A DNA stretch of 48,897 bases from Desulfobacteraceae bacterium (GCA_016743945.1 JADGFI010000042.1:1-48897); one strand, 5' to 3'. Shown: positions 32,384 to 41,314, counted from the stretch's first letter. A program made the numbers and translations. Notes: generated from the letters alone by a model not told the origin.

Positions 32384-33618
32384 ATGAATCAATTACGTAA
32401 AACCAGAGATGCAATAAACTCCGTATTGCGCATTATGGCAGAACGTGAATACGCTGCTTCAACCATTAAGGTACATCGAGGAATTCTTAATTCCCTGATA
32501 AAGTTCATGGAGAAAAATCATTATACCAAAATGGAGGAACATGTTGGTATAGCCTATATCAAGGAAAGAACCGGTGTGACTATGGATGGGTTTTGGGGGC
32601 GAGGCAATCGAAAACTTAATGCCGCTCTCAAACCGCTGCAAAACCTGTTTTATTACCTGGATAATGGGGATTTGTCTTTTTTCATGCGCTCCAAAATCAA
32701 GCCGTTTCAATGTCCACCTGCGTTTAAGTCTGAATATCAGTTACTTCAAAAAGAATACCGTGACCGAAATTATGCGGAAGCAACCATTGTATGCAACAAC
32801 AATATTGTCAGGCGGTTGCTTGCTTTTCTACACAAAAAAAAATCAAATCTTCAGATGATATTACGGCATCCCATTTAACAAAATTTCTGGCGGCATTCGC
32901 CGAATGCAGGCCCAGATATGTTTCTACTGTCCTTTCTGTGTTGAGGAATTATTTCACATTTTTGCAAGATATGAATATCATAAAAACAAATCTTGCTACA
33001 TCACTGCCGCATGTAAGAATTCTGCGCAATGCGTTTATTCCTCATGCATGGAAAACAAATGACGTAAAAAAACTACTGACGTCAATCGACCGAAATTCTG
33101 CTAAAGGAAAACGGGATTATGCCATTCTTCTCATGGTAGCGCATCTTGGTCTCAGGGTCAGCGATATACGCAATATGAGGCTGTCAAATTTAAACTGGAA
33201 CAAAAAAACAATTACACTGAGTGTTCGAAAAACAGGACAAGCACTGGAGTTACCACTTCTTGATGACATTGGCTGGGCAATTATTGATTACTTGAAAAAT
33301 GGTCGGCCTCAAACAGCATGCAATAGACTTTTTGTTCGACATCGTGCACCCTTTGATTCTTTTGGGGAAAATCAAAGTTTCTACAGTGAATTACATAGAT
33401 ACATGCAAGTCGCAGGCATTATTCCACCTGCCGGTGTGCATTGTGGGCTACATTCCTTGAAAAGCACGCTTGCCAGAAACATGTTGGAAGCCAAAACCCC
33501 TCTTCCAGTTATTGCAGAAGTTTTAGGGCACACAAACATTAATACCACCAGCATTTATCTTAAGATTGATATTGACGGTTTGAGAAAGTGTGTCTTGGAT
33601 CCTGAGGAGGTGCTTTAG
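32384..33618 (+). CDS. RIT first tyrosine recombinase, in two frames
   Basis: AAGGAGG precedes the ATG at 32384. The first frame (N-terminal DNA-binding part) ends at 32878, while the catalytic part continues in the -1 frame to 33618. Slipping by one base on the A9 run at 32834-32842 joins FLHKKK to IKSSDDITASHL and gives about 411 residues, a normal size for these proteins. The catalytic domain shows LGLRVSDI (Arg I), LGHTNINTT (His) and SIYLK (Tyr), but the Arg II motif reads HSLKS instead of HxLR. Either the gene uses slippage or it carries a frameshift mutation. A fully active enzyme is doubtful given the lysine. Confidence 0.7.
32834..32842 (+). other. A9 run, candidate slippage site
   Basis: Nine consecutive A residues lie exactly where the two frames of the first recombinase must be joined by -1. 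Runs of this length are known to promote polymerase or ribosome slippage in insertion-sequence genes. Confidence 0.5.
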
Positions 33619-33620
33619 TT

Positions 33621-34601
33621 ATGACAGAAATTTTCCAATGGCACAGTGATTTATCTGGCATGATGGCTTCTTTCCTTAATGAAAAAAGGATGACGGGTTA
33701 TAAATACGGTAATCAAGAAAAATTGCTTATCCGTTTTGACAACTATTTCGACAGAAATGGATATACCGGGGTACGCATAACAAAATCCATGGTGGATAAC
33801 TTCATTTATTCACCGCAGGAACAGCCGTCAACTCACTATTTGAAAGAACGCCTGTTGCGGGATTTTGCATTGTTTTTGATTCGGCAGGGGCACCGGGAAG
33901 TATACGTTGCAAAAATAAAATCAGCACCTGCAAAAAAATGTTCCCATATTCCCTATATTTTTACTGAAAAAGAGATGAAGCATATTTTTACCGCAGTTGA
34001 TACCTGGGAGGATTCATTTCATACAAACAGACACCTGGTTGACCCGGTTCTTTTTCGCCTGCTTTATGGAACCGGCATGAGAGTATCTGAAGCGTTAAAT
34101 ATAATGCTCAAAGATTTTGATGAAATCAATGGTATTCTGACCGCATATCATACCAAAAACAATAAGGATCGACTGATCCCGCTTGCGCCAAGCCTTACTA
34201 ACAGGGTAGGCAAATTTATGAAAGTCTTTCATAAATACTCTCAAGATGAAGCTTATCTGTTCGAGTCGTCCAGAAAAGGCAAGATGGACAATAGTACAGT
34301 GTACCGTCGTTTCCGCCAATATTTGCAATGCGCCAACATCCCCCATACTGATGCTGGCCCGAGGGTGCATGATTTACGCCACAACTACGCGGTCAAATGC
34401 TTGAAAAAATGGGTGCTGGCTGGTGAAGAATTAACCAATCTATTACCATATCTGGCAGCGTACATGGGCCACTCTGATTTCAGAGGCACGCAGTACTATC
34501 TCCGCCTAACAGCTGATTTGTATCCTGATATTATCAACCGATTAGAGGCAGGTTTTGGGTACGTTATACCGGAAGGAGGGCCGACAGATGAAGGAGAATG
34601 A
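33621..34601 (+). CDS. RIT second tyrosine recombinase
   Basis: The 326-residue site-specific recombinase has an N-terminal SAM-like DNA-binding domain (residues ~1-105) and a catalytic domain with YGTGMRVSEALN (Arg I), VHDLRHNYA (His-x-x-Arg), YMGHSDFRG (His) and the tyrosine in TQYYLRLT. All key residues are present. It starts 2 nt after the first gene's stop, with GAGGAGG upstream, and its end overlaps the third gene by 14 nt, so the three are translated together. It probably acts with the other two on the element ends. Confidence 0.88.
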   Translation: MTEIFQWHSDLSGMMASFLNEKRMTGYKYGNQEKLLIRFDNYFDRNGYTGVRITKSMVDNFIYSPQEQPSTHYLKERLLRDFALFLIRQGHREVYVAKIKSAPAKKCSHIPYIFTEKEMKHIFTAVDTWEDSFHTNRHLVDPVLFRLLYGTGMRVSEALNIMLKDFDEINGILTAYHTKNNKDRLIPLAPSLTNRVGKFMKVFHKYSQDEAYLFESSRKGKMDNSTVYRRFRQYLQCANIPHTDAGPRVHDLRHNYAVKCLKKWVLAGEELTNLLPYLAAYMGHSDFRGTQYYLRLTADLYPDIINRLEAGFGYVIPEGGPTDEGE

Positions 34602-35613
34602 TTTCCCTAAATACCTCTCTGATTTCCTGTTAAAGTATCTACCTGGGCAGAAAAATGCCAGCATACACACAATAGCATCTTACCGCGATGTCTTTAAGCT
34701 GCTATTGATATTCTGCGACTCAGTAAAATTAATTAAACCAGAAAAAATCAAGGCAACTAATCTGTCGAAAGAACTCATTCTTCACTTTCTTGATTGGCTT
34801 GAAACAGAACGAAAATGTTCCAGTTCAACTCGTAATCAGCGACTTGCTGTAATTCATTCATTTATTCATTACGTACAGAAAGAATCCCCAGAGAATCTGT
34901 TTGAATTTAAAAAAATTCTCTCAATACCAAACAAAAAATATCCCCGGACGTTGGTCCCCTATCTTACTGGCCAAGAAATGCAAATCCTCCTCTCCCAACC
35001 TGATGCGTCAACAACTGACGGATTTCGGAATGCCGTACTCCTGTCTGTCCTCTACGATACGGGTTCCAGAGTGCAGGAGTTGATAAACATTAGAGTAAAA
35101 GATGTGCGAATAGCCTCTCCCGCCGTCATAAGACTGCACGGTAAGGGGCGCAAAATTCGACAAGTACCGCTCATGGGAAAAACATCTGAGACCCTCAGTT
35201 TATATCTTAAAATAAAAAAATATCATCCTGGAATCTCAAAGGGTGATAATTACCTGTTTGTGAACCAGAGAAAGCAGCAACTGTCACGATGGGGTATTTC
35301 TTATATCTTGAACAAATATGTTGAGAAGGCAAAATGTGGCGTTAGTTTTAATGTTGATTTTCCAGTTACGCCCCATGTGATGCGTCATTCCAAGGCCATG
35401 CATTTGCTTCAATCCGATATTAATCTGATCTACATCCGTGATTTTCTGGGGCATGCTGATTGTTCTACGACAGAAGTTTATGCCAGAGCCAATAGTGAAA
35501 TGAAACGAAAAGCGATTGAAAAAGCCTATGTAAATCTGGTACCAGAGACTGTTCCGAAGTGGGAAGAAGATGGTGATTTAATGAAATGGCTGAACTCGTT
35601 GTGTAGTTTGTAA
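34588..35613 (+). CDS. RIT third tyrosine recombinase
   Basis: This 341-residue recombinase has YDTGSRVQELIN (Arg I), HGKGRKIRQVP (beta-hairpin Lys), TPHVMRHSKAM (His-x-x-Arg), FLGHADCSTT (His) and the nucleophile in EVYARAN. The start at 34588 is chosen over 34555 because GGAGG lies just upstream and the 14-nt overlap with the preceding gene is typical of these trios. Its stop is 58 nt from the right inverted end. Confidence 0.88.
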   Translation: MKENDFPKYLSDFLLKYLPGQKNASIHTIASYRDVFKLLLIFCDSVKLIKPEKIKATNLSKELILHFLDWLETERKCSSSTRNQRLAVIHSFIHYVQKESPENLFEFKKILSIPNKKYPRTLVPYLTGQEMQILLSQPDASTTDGFRNAVLLSVLYDTGSRVQELINIRVKDVRIASPAVIRLHGKGRKIRQVPLMGKTSETLSLYLKIKKYHPGISKGDNYLFVNQRKQQLSRWGISYILNKYVEKAKCGVSFNVDFPVTPHVMRHSKAMHLLQSDINLIYIRDFLGHADCSTTEVYARANSEMKRKAIEKAYVNLVPETVPKWEEDGDLMKWLNSLCSL

Positions 35614-35670
35614 AAATTATTATGGGGAGTGTTTTGATATGAATCAACAGGAAACAGTATGATTGTCAAG

Positions 35671-35718
35671 CCACACTCCCCATTATATCTGACTCCACAT
35701 AATGGCGCTTATGGGGAG
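35671..35718 (-). repeat. Right inverted end of the RIT-like element
   Basis: Its reverse complement starts CTCCCCATAAGCGCCATTAT and matches 32240-32287 in 42 of 48 positions. It abuts the flanking recombinase fragment at 35719, where CTCCCC again completes the TTATGGGGAGCTCCCCATAA palindrome. Confidence 0.75.
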
Positions 35719-35906
35719 CTCCCCATAATCGTCACACGGCTGCGACCCATTTGAACAAGGTGTCTGATTCTGAAATAACCAGACATGTTCTGGGTCATAT
35801 GAGAAGCAATAGCACCCGTAAATATACCCACCTCAATCCGGATCAATATGCAGTTTATATGCGAATCCATCCCTATATGGGGCTAAACATGGAGGTGACC
35901 CCATGA
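35719..35906 (+). pseudogene. C-terminal fragment of the first recombinase of a second trio
   Basis: The frame PHNRHTAATHLNKVSDSEIT continues with HVLGHMRSNSTRKYTHLNPD to a TGA at 35904-35906, so it retains the His-x-x-Arg, His and Tyr motifs. Everything upstream is missing: the gene is broken at the codons of the HNRH catalytic motif, where the RIT-like element begins. Its stop overlaps the next gene's start as ATGA. Confidence 0.8.
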
Positions 35907-36811
35907 TTGCCCTGCTGGACGAATACAAAACACAGCTGTCTGACGTCTGTGGATACGCGGATCAGACGGTTGAAAACTATGCCTCCTGTATGGGCATGTT
36001 TGCCCGGTATTTAAGGGAGCAGGGCAACACCTCCATTACCCAGGCCCAGGGGACACACATTTGTCTGTGGATAGCCCATTTAAAACAAAAAGGGTTCAGC
36101 TATAGCCGGATGGAACACCATCGATCTGCTTTGAAAACCTTTTATGCCATGCTGGTTAAACTGAATATCGTGACAAAAAGTCCGGCAGCAGCGCTACCCA
36201 TGTTAAAGAAAAACGGACCCAGCACAGTGATGCCGGTGTCAAAAAACATCGTTTTTAGATTATTAAACATTGTTGACCGGTCCACGTGGATGGAAAACCG
36301 CAATTATCTTATTTTATCGCTCCTGTGGGCGCTTGGTTTAAGGGTCAGTGAACTTACCCGGCTTGTTATTGGATCTTTTGAACCCGGGCATGGTCCGAAA
36401 ATCGGGCTTTTGCGGGTAAAGGGGAAAAATAAAAAACAGCGGGCTTTATTTGTGGTGGATAAATTGTACGATAATCTCATGGCGTATTTGGCCCATCCAA
36501 AGACGTTGAAATTTAAAAAAGATCCCATGTTCCCGGTTGAAAGCGGCAAGGCCATATCAACCGACCGGGTTCAAAGAAAACTGCGACAATACTGCAAAAA
36601 GGCCAATATCACCGAAAGGATCACTCCCCATGTGCTCCGGCATTCATTTGCCACTGAAATGTATCACGCCAGGGTACCGCTTTATGCTATCCAGGCGATG
36701 ATGGGCCATTCCAATACAGCTGAAACCGCAATTTACATCAAGGTCAATGACAGTTTTAAACAGGAAGCATTAAACCAGCTGGTTATTAATGGGAGGCCGT
36801 CATGGGGGTAA
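35903..36811 (+). CDS. Tyrosine recombinase (second gene of the flanking trio)
   Basis: The 302-residue protein has an N-terminal SAM-like domain (TVENYASCMGMFARYL) and a catalytic domain with LGLRVSELTR (Arg I), KGKNKKQRA (Lys hairpin), TPHVLRHSFAT (His-x-x-Arg), MMGHSNTAETAIY (His, Tyr). All catalytic residues are visible. It overlaps the preceding fragment (ATGA) and the next gene (10 nt), the same tight trio layout as in the inserted element. A truncated inverted copy of its N-terminus lies at 31861-32067. Confidence 0.87.
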   Translation: MIALLDEYKTQLSDVCGYADQTVENYASCMGMFARYLREQGNTSITQAQGTHICLWIAHLKQKGFSYSRMEHHRSALKTFYAMLVKLNIVTKSPAAALPMLKKNGPSTVMPVSKNIVFRLLNIVDRSTWMENRNYLILSLLWALGLRVSELTRLVIGSFEPGHGPKIGLLRVKGKNKKQRALFVVDKLYDNLMAYLAHPKTLKFKKDPMFPVESGKAISTDRVQRKLRQYCKKANITERITPHVLRHSFATEMYHARVPLYAIQAMMGHSNTAETAIYIKVNDSFKQEALNQLVINGRPSWG

Positions 36812-37776
36812 GCACAACAGATTTTTTTAACCATGTCGAGCCGTTCATGAATTATCGATCAACAGTGTATGATGTCAGTGACCAGACCATTAAAAGTAAT
36901 CGTTGCGACCTCAAGTTATTTGAAAATTTCATGAACGATCAGCAGCATGATAAAATTACCGGACCTGTGGTGATGGACTTTCAGTATTATTTGAAAACCC
37001 AGCGTAAAAATTGCGGCAGCTCACTCAATCGAAAGCTGTTTACCCTGCGAAGTTACTCTCATTATTTGAGGCTCCAGGAGGTTGATGATGCTGAAAAGTT
37101 GCCGTTTCATGATGTACTAAAGGTCCGGCAGGGATATCTCAACAGACCCGATGCCTTGACCGCCAAACAGATCAAACAGCTTTTAGATACCATAGACAGA
37201 AGCACATGCCTTGGGGTCAGGGATTATGCCATATATGCCTTAATGTATTTGTGCGGCCTTAGGATCGGAGAAGTCTTTGGCCTGGATCTCACCAACATCG
37301 ATTTAAAAACTAAAGAAATCAATGTGACTGGAAAAGGCAAAAGGATACGTTCTCTTCACTTGAGTCAGGAACTGTTCCAGATCCTGTCGGAATATCTTGC
37401 TGTACGAACATTCTTTTATAAAAATGATTATCGAAACGCCATGTTCATATCAAAAAAAGGGAATCGCCTGGCCATCCGCACCATGGAAGACAACTTCAAA
37501 AAAATAGTTTTAAAATCCGGCCTGCAAACCCGGTTCAATGTATCCTGCCATACCCTGCGACACTCATTCGCCTCCCACCTTAATGATAAAGAAGTGGATA
37601 TGCTTGTCATTAAGAGCCTAATGGGACATTCAACAACAAGAAGTACAGAAATTTACATTCATCCTTCCATGCAAAAAGTAAGACAAGCAATGGAGAAATT
37701 ACCAGGCGTTGTTTTTATGAATGAACTGATAAAAAAAGGAGGTACCATTTTTAGTTTTCAAGAATTACGCACATAG
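36802..37776 (+). CDS. Tyrosine recombinase (third gene of the flanking trio)
   Basis: This 324-residue protein has LCGLRIGEVFG (Arg I), TGKGKRIRSLH (Lys hairpin), CHTLRHSFASH (His-x-x-Arg), LMGHSTTRSTEIY (His, Tyr). It starts inside the preceding gene (10-nt overlap, ATG at 36802). With the fragment at 35719 and the gene at 35903 it makes up an older trio whose first gene is broken, so this copy is probably no longer mobile by itself. Confidence 0.87.
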   Translation: MGVSTTDFFNHVEPFMNYRSTVYDVSDQTIKSNRCDLKLFENFMNDQQHDKITGPVVMDFQYYLKTQRKNCGSSLNRKLFTLRSYSHYLRLQEVDDAEKLPFHDVLKVRQGYLNRPDALTAKQIKQLLDTIDRSTCLGVRDYAIYALMYLCGLRIGEVFGLDLTNIDLKTKEINVTGKGKRIRSLHLSQELFQILSEYLAVRTFFYKNDYRNAMFISKKGNRLAIRTMEDNFKKIVLKSGLQTRFNVSCHTLRHSFASHLNDKEVDMLVIKSLMGHSTTRSTEIYIHPSMQKVRQAMEKLPGVVFMNELIKKGGTIFSFQELRT

Positions 37777-38186
37777 TCAGAATACAGGCCAGATATTACT
37801 TAATTTTTTGAAAATAGCAGCGTTACTGGATCAGTGCGCCTAAATTGCCTTTTTTTTAAGATTTTATGTGTTGCCTTAGAAATAATTTTATGCCACTGTC
37901 TTTGATGAACGGAGTTCTTCTTGTCTTTTTACTTTAGACACCTTCCAATTGCGCATAACTTTTGCTCTGACCGCGGGGTTCCCCCAAATAAGCGGTTTAT
38001 CCGTCTTCATTTGGTTTGTTTGAATATTCGATCTGGTTTTCTATATTGCTCTTTTTGGCCCCAAAAAAAAGATTATAGACCAATCTTAAGGGACACTTTT
38101 TAAGTTACGCCCATAATTGACAGACTTCTTGCTCGGTTCGACCCCATCTTAGTGCAGCTTCCTTTACAAAGTATTTTTGCCTTTTT
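37777..38186. other. 410-nt gap without a recognisable gene
   Basis: This stretch separates the recombinase block from the defence island. The first ~100 nt probably contain the end of the older recombinase element, but no inverted partner is visible because the left copy is truncated. I see T-runs (37850-37860) and no convincing ORF, RNA or attC-like site. Confidence 0.4.
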
Positions 38187-38963
38187 CTAAGGCTCATACG
38201 AATTCAAGTCTACTTCCCTGTAATTTTTTCTTATAAAATCAATGAGCATCAGATAGGCATGTATGAAATTAGAATGCCTTTCTTCGATCGTTCTATTTAA
38301 CTTAGTGACTTCTTCGTACGGTAAAAATCTTTTTTCCATATGCAAGTTCCCCCTAAGATCAGCTTGACTAAAATTAGTCTGCTGACGGCCATCCACGATA
38401 GTAAAGCCAGAGATGACACTCCAAAGCGCATAATAGTTCTCAATAAAGGCTTGAAACTGGGTTTGAAGGTTTTGATCATTTAACGGATACAGGTGAGGAT
38501 TGTCTATACAGTGAGCGTTAAACATGTCCCCAACTGTACATAACCTAAGGTCTACCGAAAAAGGCAGCCTTTCAGTAAAATAGCGAAGCTGGGTGAACGG
38601 AACAAATCGCATAAATAATCTAAGAAAACTGATATCGTTTTCTCTTTCTTTGGGTGATTCGAAAAGAGATGCTACCTCATTTTCATGTTCTGATTTGATT
38701 CTGTGAAGGACTTCGACAGTATAATAGCTTGGGTTTTGATCAACCTCGGTGTGATGGTTTGCGCAAAGCAGAATCAAATTATCATATGAGTTCCTATTGA
38801 TAGACAGGTCCTCTTTGCCTCGCGCTCCGTTTAAATTTTTTGCTATGATATGAGCCATTTCACCAATGTGTACTTTATTGTCAAATACATTAATTTTGCA
38901 AATACTACATCTCCCTGCAGCGAGCCCATATAACTTTTTTATTTCTGGATTTGTGATGCCCAT
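38187..38963 (-). CDS. HNH-endonuclease-domain protein, putative defence nuclease
   Basis: The 258-residue protein carries an N-terminal HNH fold in the first ~90 residues: CSICKINVF (first zinc pair), IGEMAHIIAK (the H of HNH), NRNSYDNLILLCANHHTEVD (N, second CxxH and last H). The C-terminal ~150 residues are unrecognised and may sense the trigger. ATG 38963 is preferred over 38993 because AGGAAA precedes it. It is the last gene of the minus-strand island, directly after an attC-like hairpin. It probably cuts DNA during phage attack, as HNH effectors do in several abortive systems. Confidence 0.75.
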   Translation of the reverse strand: MGITNPEIKKLYGLAAGRCSICKINVFDNKVHIGEMAHIIAKNLNGARGKEDLSINRNSYDNLILLCANHHTEVDQNPSYYTVEVLHRIKSEHENEVASLFESPKERENDISFLRLFMRFVPFTQLRYFTERLPFSVDLRLCTVGDMFNAHCIDNPHLYPLNDQNLQTQFQAFIENYYALWSVISGFTIVDGRQQTNFSQADLRGNLHMEKRFLPYEEVTKLNRTIEERHSNFIHAYLMLIDFIRKNYREVDLNSYEP

Positions 38964-38976
38964 AAATTTTCCTAAA

Positions 38977-39030
38977 ATATAACTTTTGAACATCTGCGAT
39001 TCATCAGTAGCATCATGTTCGTTGTTGGGA
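38977..39030 (-). other. attC-like site (d)
   Basis: On the minus strand TCCCAAC is followed by GAACAT, a mismatched inner TGC/GCA stem, ATGTTC, and GTTATAT. AAC/GTT outer cores, an inner stem and unpaired bases match the attC plan. It begins 5 nt after the Ymh-gene stop and ends 13 nt before the HNH start. The cores deviate from RYYYAAC/GTTRRRY at the outer bases. Confidence 0.45.
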
Positions 39031-39035
39031 GTTAT

Positions 39036-40232
39036 TCAAAACGGTATATCATCATCCATTATTTTTTGCTGCTCAATAATTGTTTTATATTTTTTGATTT
39101 CATCATGGACAACATCATCAAACCTGTAATAAGGATCGTAATCACCATTAATAAATGATCCAGAGGTTAGCTCTTCATAAATATATTTATCCCGGATTCT
39201 CAATAGTTTGACTATAGTATCGTTATAGCATGCGTTTAGATATTCATGATCTTTGAAAATAAATGAGCGAAAGTTTTTTAAGACAAATTTGCTATAATTA
39301 CCTCCCTCACCTAATTTTTCTTCTATTTTAGAATGAATAAACATCGGGGGAGTTTTCTTAGAATATGGTATTGGAATGTATCTTAAATATACTGATAGTT
39401 GTCCATCTTCGTTAATTTCTGTCCTGGTATAATTATTTCCATAATCATCTATGTCTTCATGTTCTTCAAACTCCAAATTTGATAGAGCTTTTATTAAAAT
39501 ATTTTCTATTCTTATTCGAGATACTTTGTCGATATCTTTCCATTTATCCTTAAGTGCGAATACAAGAGCTTTAATAATTGAATAGTTGTCAGTTTTTTGC
39601 AGTATCGTACTGCAATGTGAAATCAATTTTTTTAATTCATCTTCTTTTAATTCGTTAATCGAAGATAAAATAATATATGAGATGTTTAAATAATTTCTTC
39701 TTTTTACATTTCTTAGCAGCACAATGTTTGTATCAAGTAACTTATTTCTTGGAATCATTTTTAAGATTTCATCAGAATATTCAATTGACCTATCAAAATG
39801 AGGATCATTAATTATTTTAATGAAATCATTATAGTCAAAATAGAACTTAGCTTTTTTGATTTTCATTACATAAGAGTTTATCAAGGTTAATATGCTATCA
39901 CATGTTTGGCGATCGTCATTCTTCAAATTATGGTTTCGTGGATTTCGGATTCCTTTATAGATACCTTGTAAAACCATCATGTGCCCTGTTTGTTCATCAA
40001 TTTCAGATTGTGTGCTTAAGTTGTTGAATTTTATTAAAGGATTTTTTGAAGAGAATGCTTTGGTGATTAATTTGTCTCCGTCTAAATCAAGATCAGTTCG
40101 CTCCCTTATACATTCAGTTAAATATAAGATAGATGTTTTTATCGCACCAGAAAAGTTACCATCTACATATTCTTTCTCAAATTTACCAAATAATTCTTCA
40201 TCAAAATTGATATTAAAAGTTAAGTTGGTCAT
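39036..40232 (-). CDS. TIGR02391 (Ymh)-domain protein, putative defence component
   Basis: The 398-residue protein is very AT-rich. Residues ~15-125 match the TIGR02391/Ymh domain: AIKTSILYLTECIRERTDLD, the KAFSSKNPLIKFN block, and GIYKGIRNPRNHN. The rest is mostly helical and unrecognised. The Ymh domain is found in phage-defence and restriction-linked genes, and its RNPRxH motif resembles HEPN-type families, so an RNA- or nucleotide-directed role is possible but unproven. ATG 40232 is chosen because AAGGAA precedes it; 40250 has no site. It lies between two attC-like hairpins. Confidence 0.7.
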   Translation of the reverse strand: MTNLTFNINFDEELFGKFEKEYVDGNFSGAIKTSILYLTECIRERTDLDLDGDKLITKAFSSKNPLIKFNNLSTQSEIDEQTGHMMVLQGIYKGIRNPRNHNLKNDDRQTCDSILTLINSYVMKIKKAKFYFDYNDFIKIINDPHFDRSIEYSDEILKMIPRNKLLDTNIVLLRNVKRRNYLNISYIILSSINELKEDELKKLISHCSTILQKTDNYSIIKALVFALKDKWKDIDKVSRIRIENILIKALSNLEFEEHEDIDDYGNNYTRTEINEDGQLSVYLRYIPIPYSKKTPPMFIHSKIEEKLGEGGNYSKFVLKNFRSFIFKDHEYLNACYNDTIVKLLRIRDKYIYEELTSGSFINGDYDPYYRFDDVVHDEIKKYKTIIEQQKIMDDDIPF

Positions 40233-40272
40233 ACTTATTCCTTTAGACAAGCTTTTTTTAATTCTGATCGTT

Positions 40273-40334
40273 TTTTAACGGGCTGTTCAAGGGCGGCGAG
40301 GGACGAGACGTCACCTGCAACAGTAATGTTGGGC
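40273..40334 (-). other. attC-like site (c)
   Basis: On the minus strand GCCCAAC (a perfect RYYYAAC core) starts 4 nt after the TIR-gene stop. CTGTT/AACAG and GG(T)GACG/CGTCCC stems with an unpaired T follow, and GTTAAAA closes the site. The compact stop-to-core spacing is typical of integron cassettes. Confidence 0.5.
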
Positions 40335-40338
40335 GACT

Positions 40339-41247
40339 TTAGACAGCATAACCAGCTCCGCGTAACTCTACCCTTAGTTGTTCCTTCCAATTTCCTTCGT
40401 TATCCAACGGCACGTAGATGACCCCGCTAATGTCATTGGGGGTCTCAACAACGCCTTTTACTAAAGCTGTAACCCTTGGTCTGCCGAGTTTGGCAATTAG
40501 ATAACCATGTTCGAATACGACATTCTGACGGGCGCGCGGAGATAAAGTTAAATCACCATGCTTTGCACCCACATCACAAGGGGTGTAAAGAACTACCGCG
40601 AATCCAACATTTGAGTATGCCTCAATTTTTTCTATGATAGTCATTCCCGCACTTGCTTGTAAGTGAAGAATGATAGGTTCTAAACCTAATGAGCGAATGA
40701 AATTCGCCATGTCGAGTTTTGTCAATTCATCGTGTCCGTGAACAATAAAGACTTGGTTGTAATTATAGGTGCCAGGGGCAAGTTGGGCCGCAGGTGGTGG
40801 CGGAGGCTCACCAAATACAGTTGATCTTCTGGCCTGTTCTATGGTTAACAAACGGTGCCGTAGGAGTATTTCTAAGAGATTCTCATCTTTAATGGCCCAA
40901 TGGGTACGTGATAGTTCCCAATTGCCAAGATCAAGATCAACTTTAAGCTGTTCTATAGTTCCTGGCGCAAGGGGGGGCAATGTTTCATCAAACTGAAAAT
41001 CTATGACAATGGTATTTTGTCTTAGCCGAATTTCCGTTACCTTTCCTATCCTCGATTCAGAGCTTTCATTTTCCGAAACGAAAAGAGAGGGGAAACTCTT
41101 AAGTTCTGAAAGAGCATCCTCTGAGAAATCCCTGTATCGTTCGCTGATCTCAGGGGCAGTGTATTCAACGGCGACTCGGCTTCGACCGAATTCAAATGGT
41201 GATTGGTTCCAAACATCTTCACCGTATGCTATCAGTAGGTTTAACAT
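40339..41247 (-). CDS. TIR-like nucleotide-binding protein (PF10137 type), putative NADase effector
   Basis: The 302-residue protein has an N-terminal region (1-~160) that is unrecognised. The C-terminal TIR-like domain reads VFIVHGHDELTKLDMANFIR, IEKIEAYSNVGFAVVLYTPC, RARQNVVFEHGYLIAKLGR and DISGVIYVPLDNEGNWK. These are the signature blocks of the predicted nucleotide-binding/TIR-like family used as NAD-depleting effectors in phage defence. Its start follows an attC-like site by 16 nt (AAAAGGAACAAACG). The N-terminal part could be the sensor. The next gene upstream encodes a membrane protein, a possible partner. Confidence 0.75.
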   Translation of the reverse strand: MLNLLIAYGEDVWNQSPFEFGRSRVAVEYTAPEISERYRDFSEDALSELKSFPSLFVSENESSESRIGKVTEIRLRQNTIVIDFQFDETLPPLAPGTIEQLKVDLDLGNWELSRTHWAIKDENLLEILLRHRLLTIEQARRSTVFGEPPPPPAAQLAPGTYNYNQVFIVHGHDELTKLDMANFIRSLGLEPIILHLQASAGMTIIEKIEAYSNVGFAVVLYTPCDVGAKHGDLTLSPRARQNVVFEHGYLIAKLGRPRVTALVKGVVETPNDISGVIYVPLDNEGNWKEQLRVELRGAGYAV

Positions 41248-41263
41248 CGTTTGTTCCTTTTAC

Positions 41264-41314
41264 GCCCAACCACAAAAATCTGCGGCTTGTCCGTCAGCAT
41301 TTTAATTGTTAAAT
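41264..41314 (-). other. attC-like site (a), best match
   Basis: On the minus strand ATTTAAC (matches RYYYAAC) and GTTGGGC (matches GTTRRRY) bracket AAAAT(G)CTG(A)CGG paired with CCG-CAG-ATTTT, leaving single unpaired G and A. Both core boxes fit the consensus, and extrahelical bases are the mark of attC. GTTGGGC directly precedes the ribosome binding site of the TIR gene. Confidence 0.6.

Larger units (their letters stand above)
32240..35718. mobile_element. RIT-like element: three tandem tyrosine recombinases between inverted ends
   Basis: Three adjacent plus-strand recombinase genes (32384, 33621, 34588) lie between 48-bp inverted ends (32240-32287 and 35671-35718, 42/48 matching). Adjacent to each end the palindromic sequence TTATGGGGAGCTCCCCATAA crosses the boundary. 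This gene trio with short spacings and terminal palindromes is the recombinase-in-trio (RIT) pattern. Both outside flanks are inverted copies of one fragment of another recombinase trio. Exact ends are inferred from the repeat limits. Confidence 0.75.

Noticed and set aside
35903..37776. Integron integrase (intI) for the attC-like sites
   Set aside because: These recombinases overlap as a trio and have close relatives in the adjacent RIT-like structure. I saw no IntI-specific insertion and no attI-like site.
37921..38103. A 60-codon ORF in the gap before the defence island
   Set aside because: No ribosome binding site and no recognisable motif or hydrophobic pattern; probably chance.
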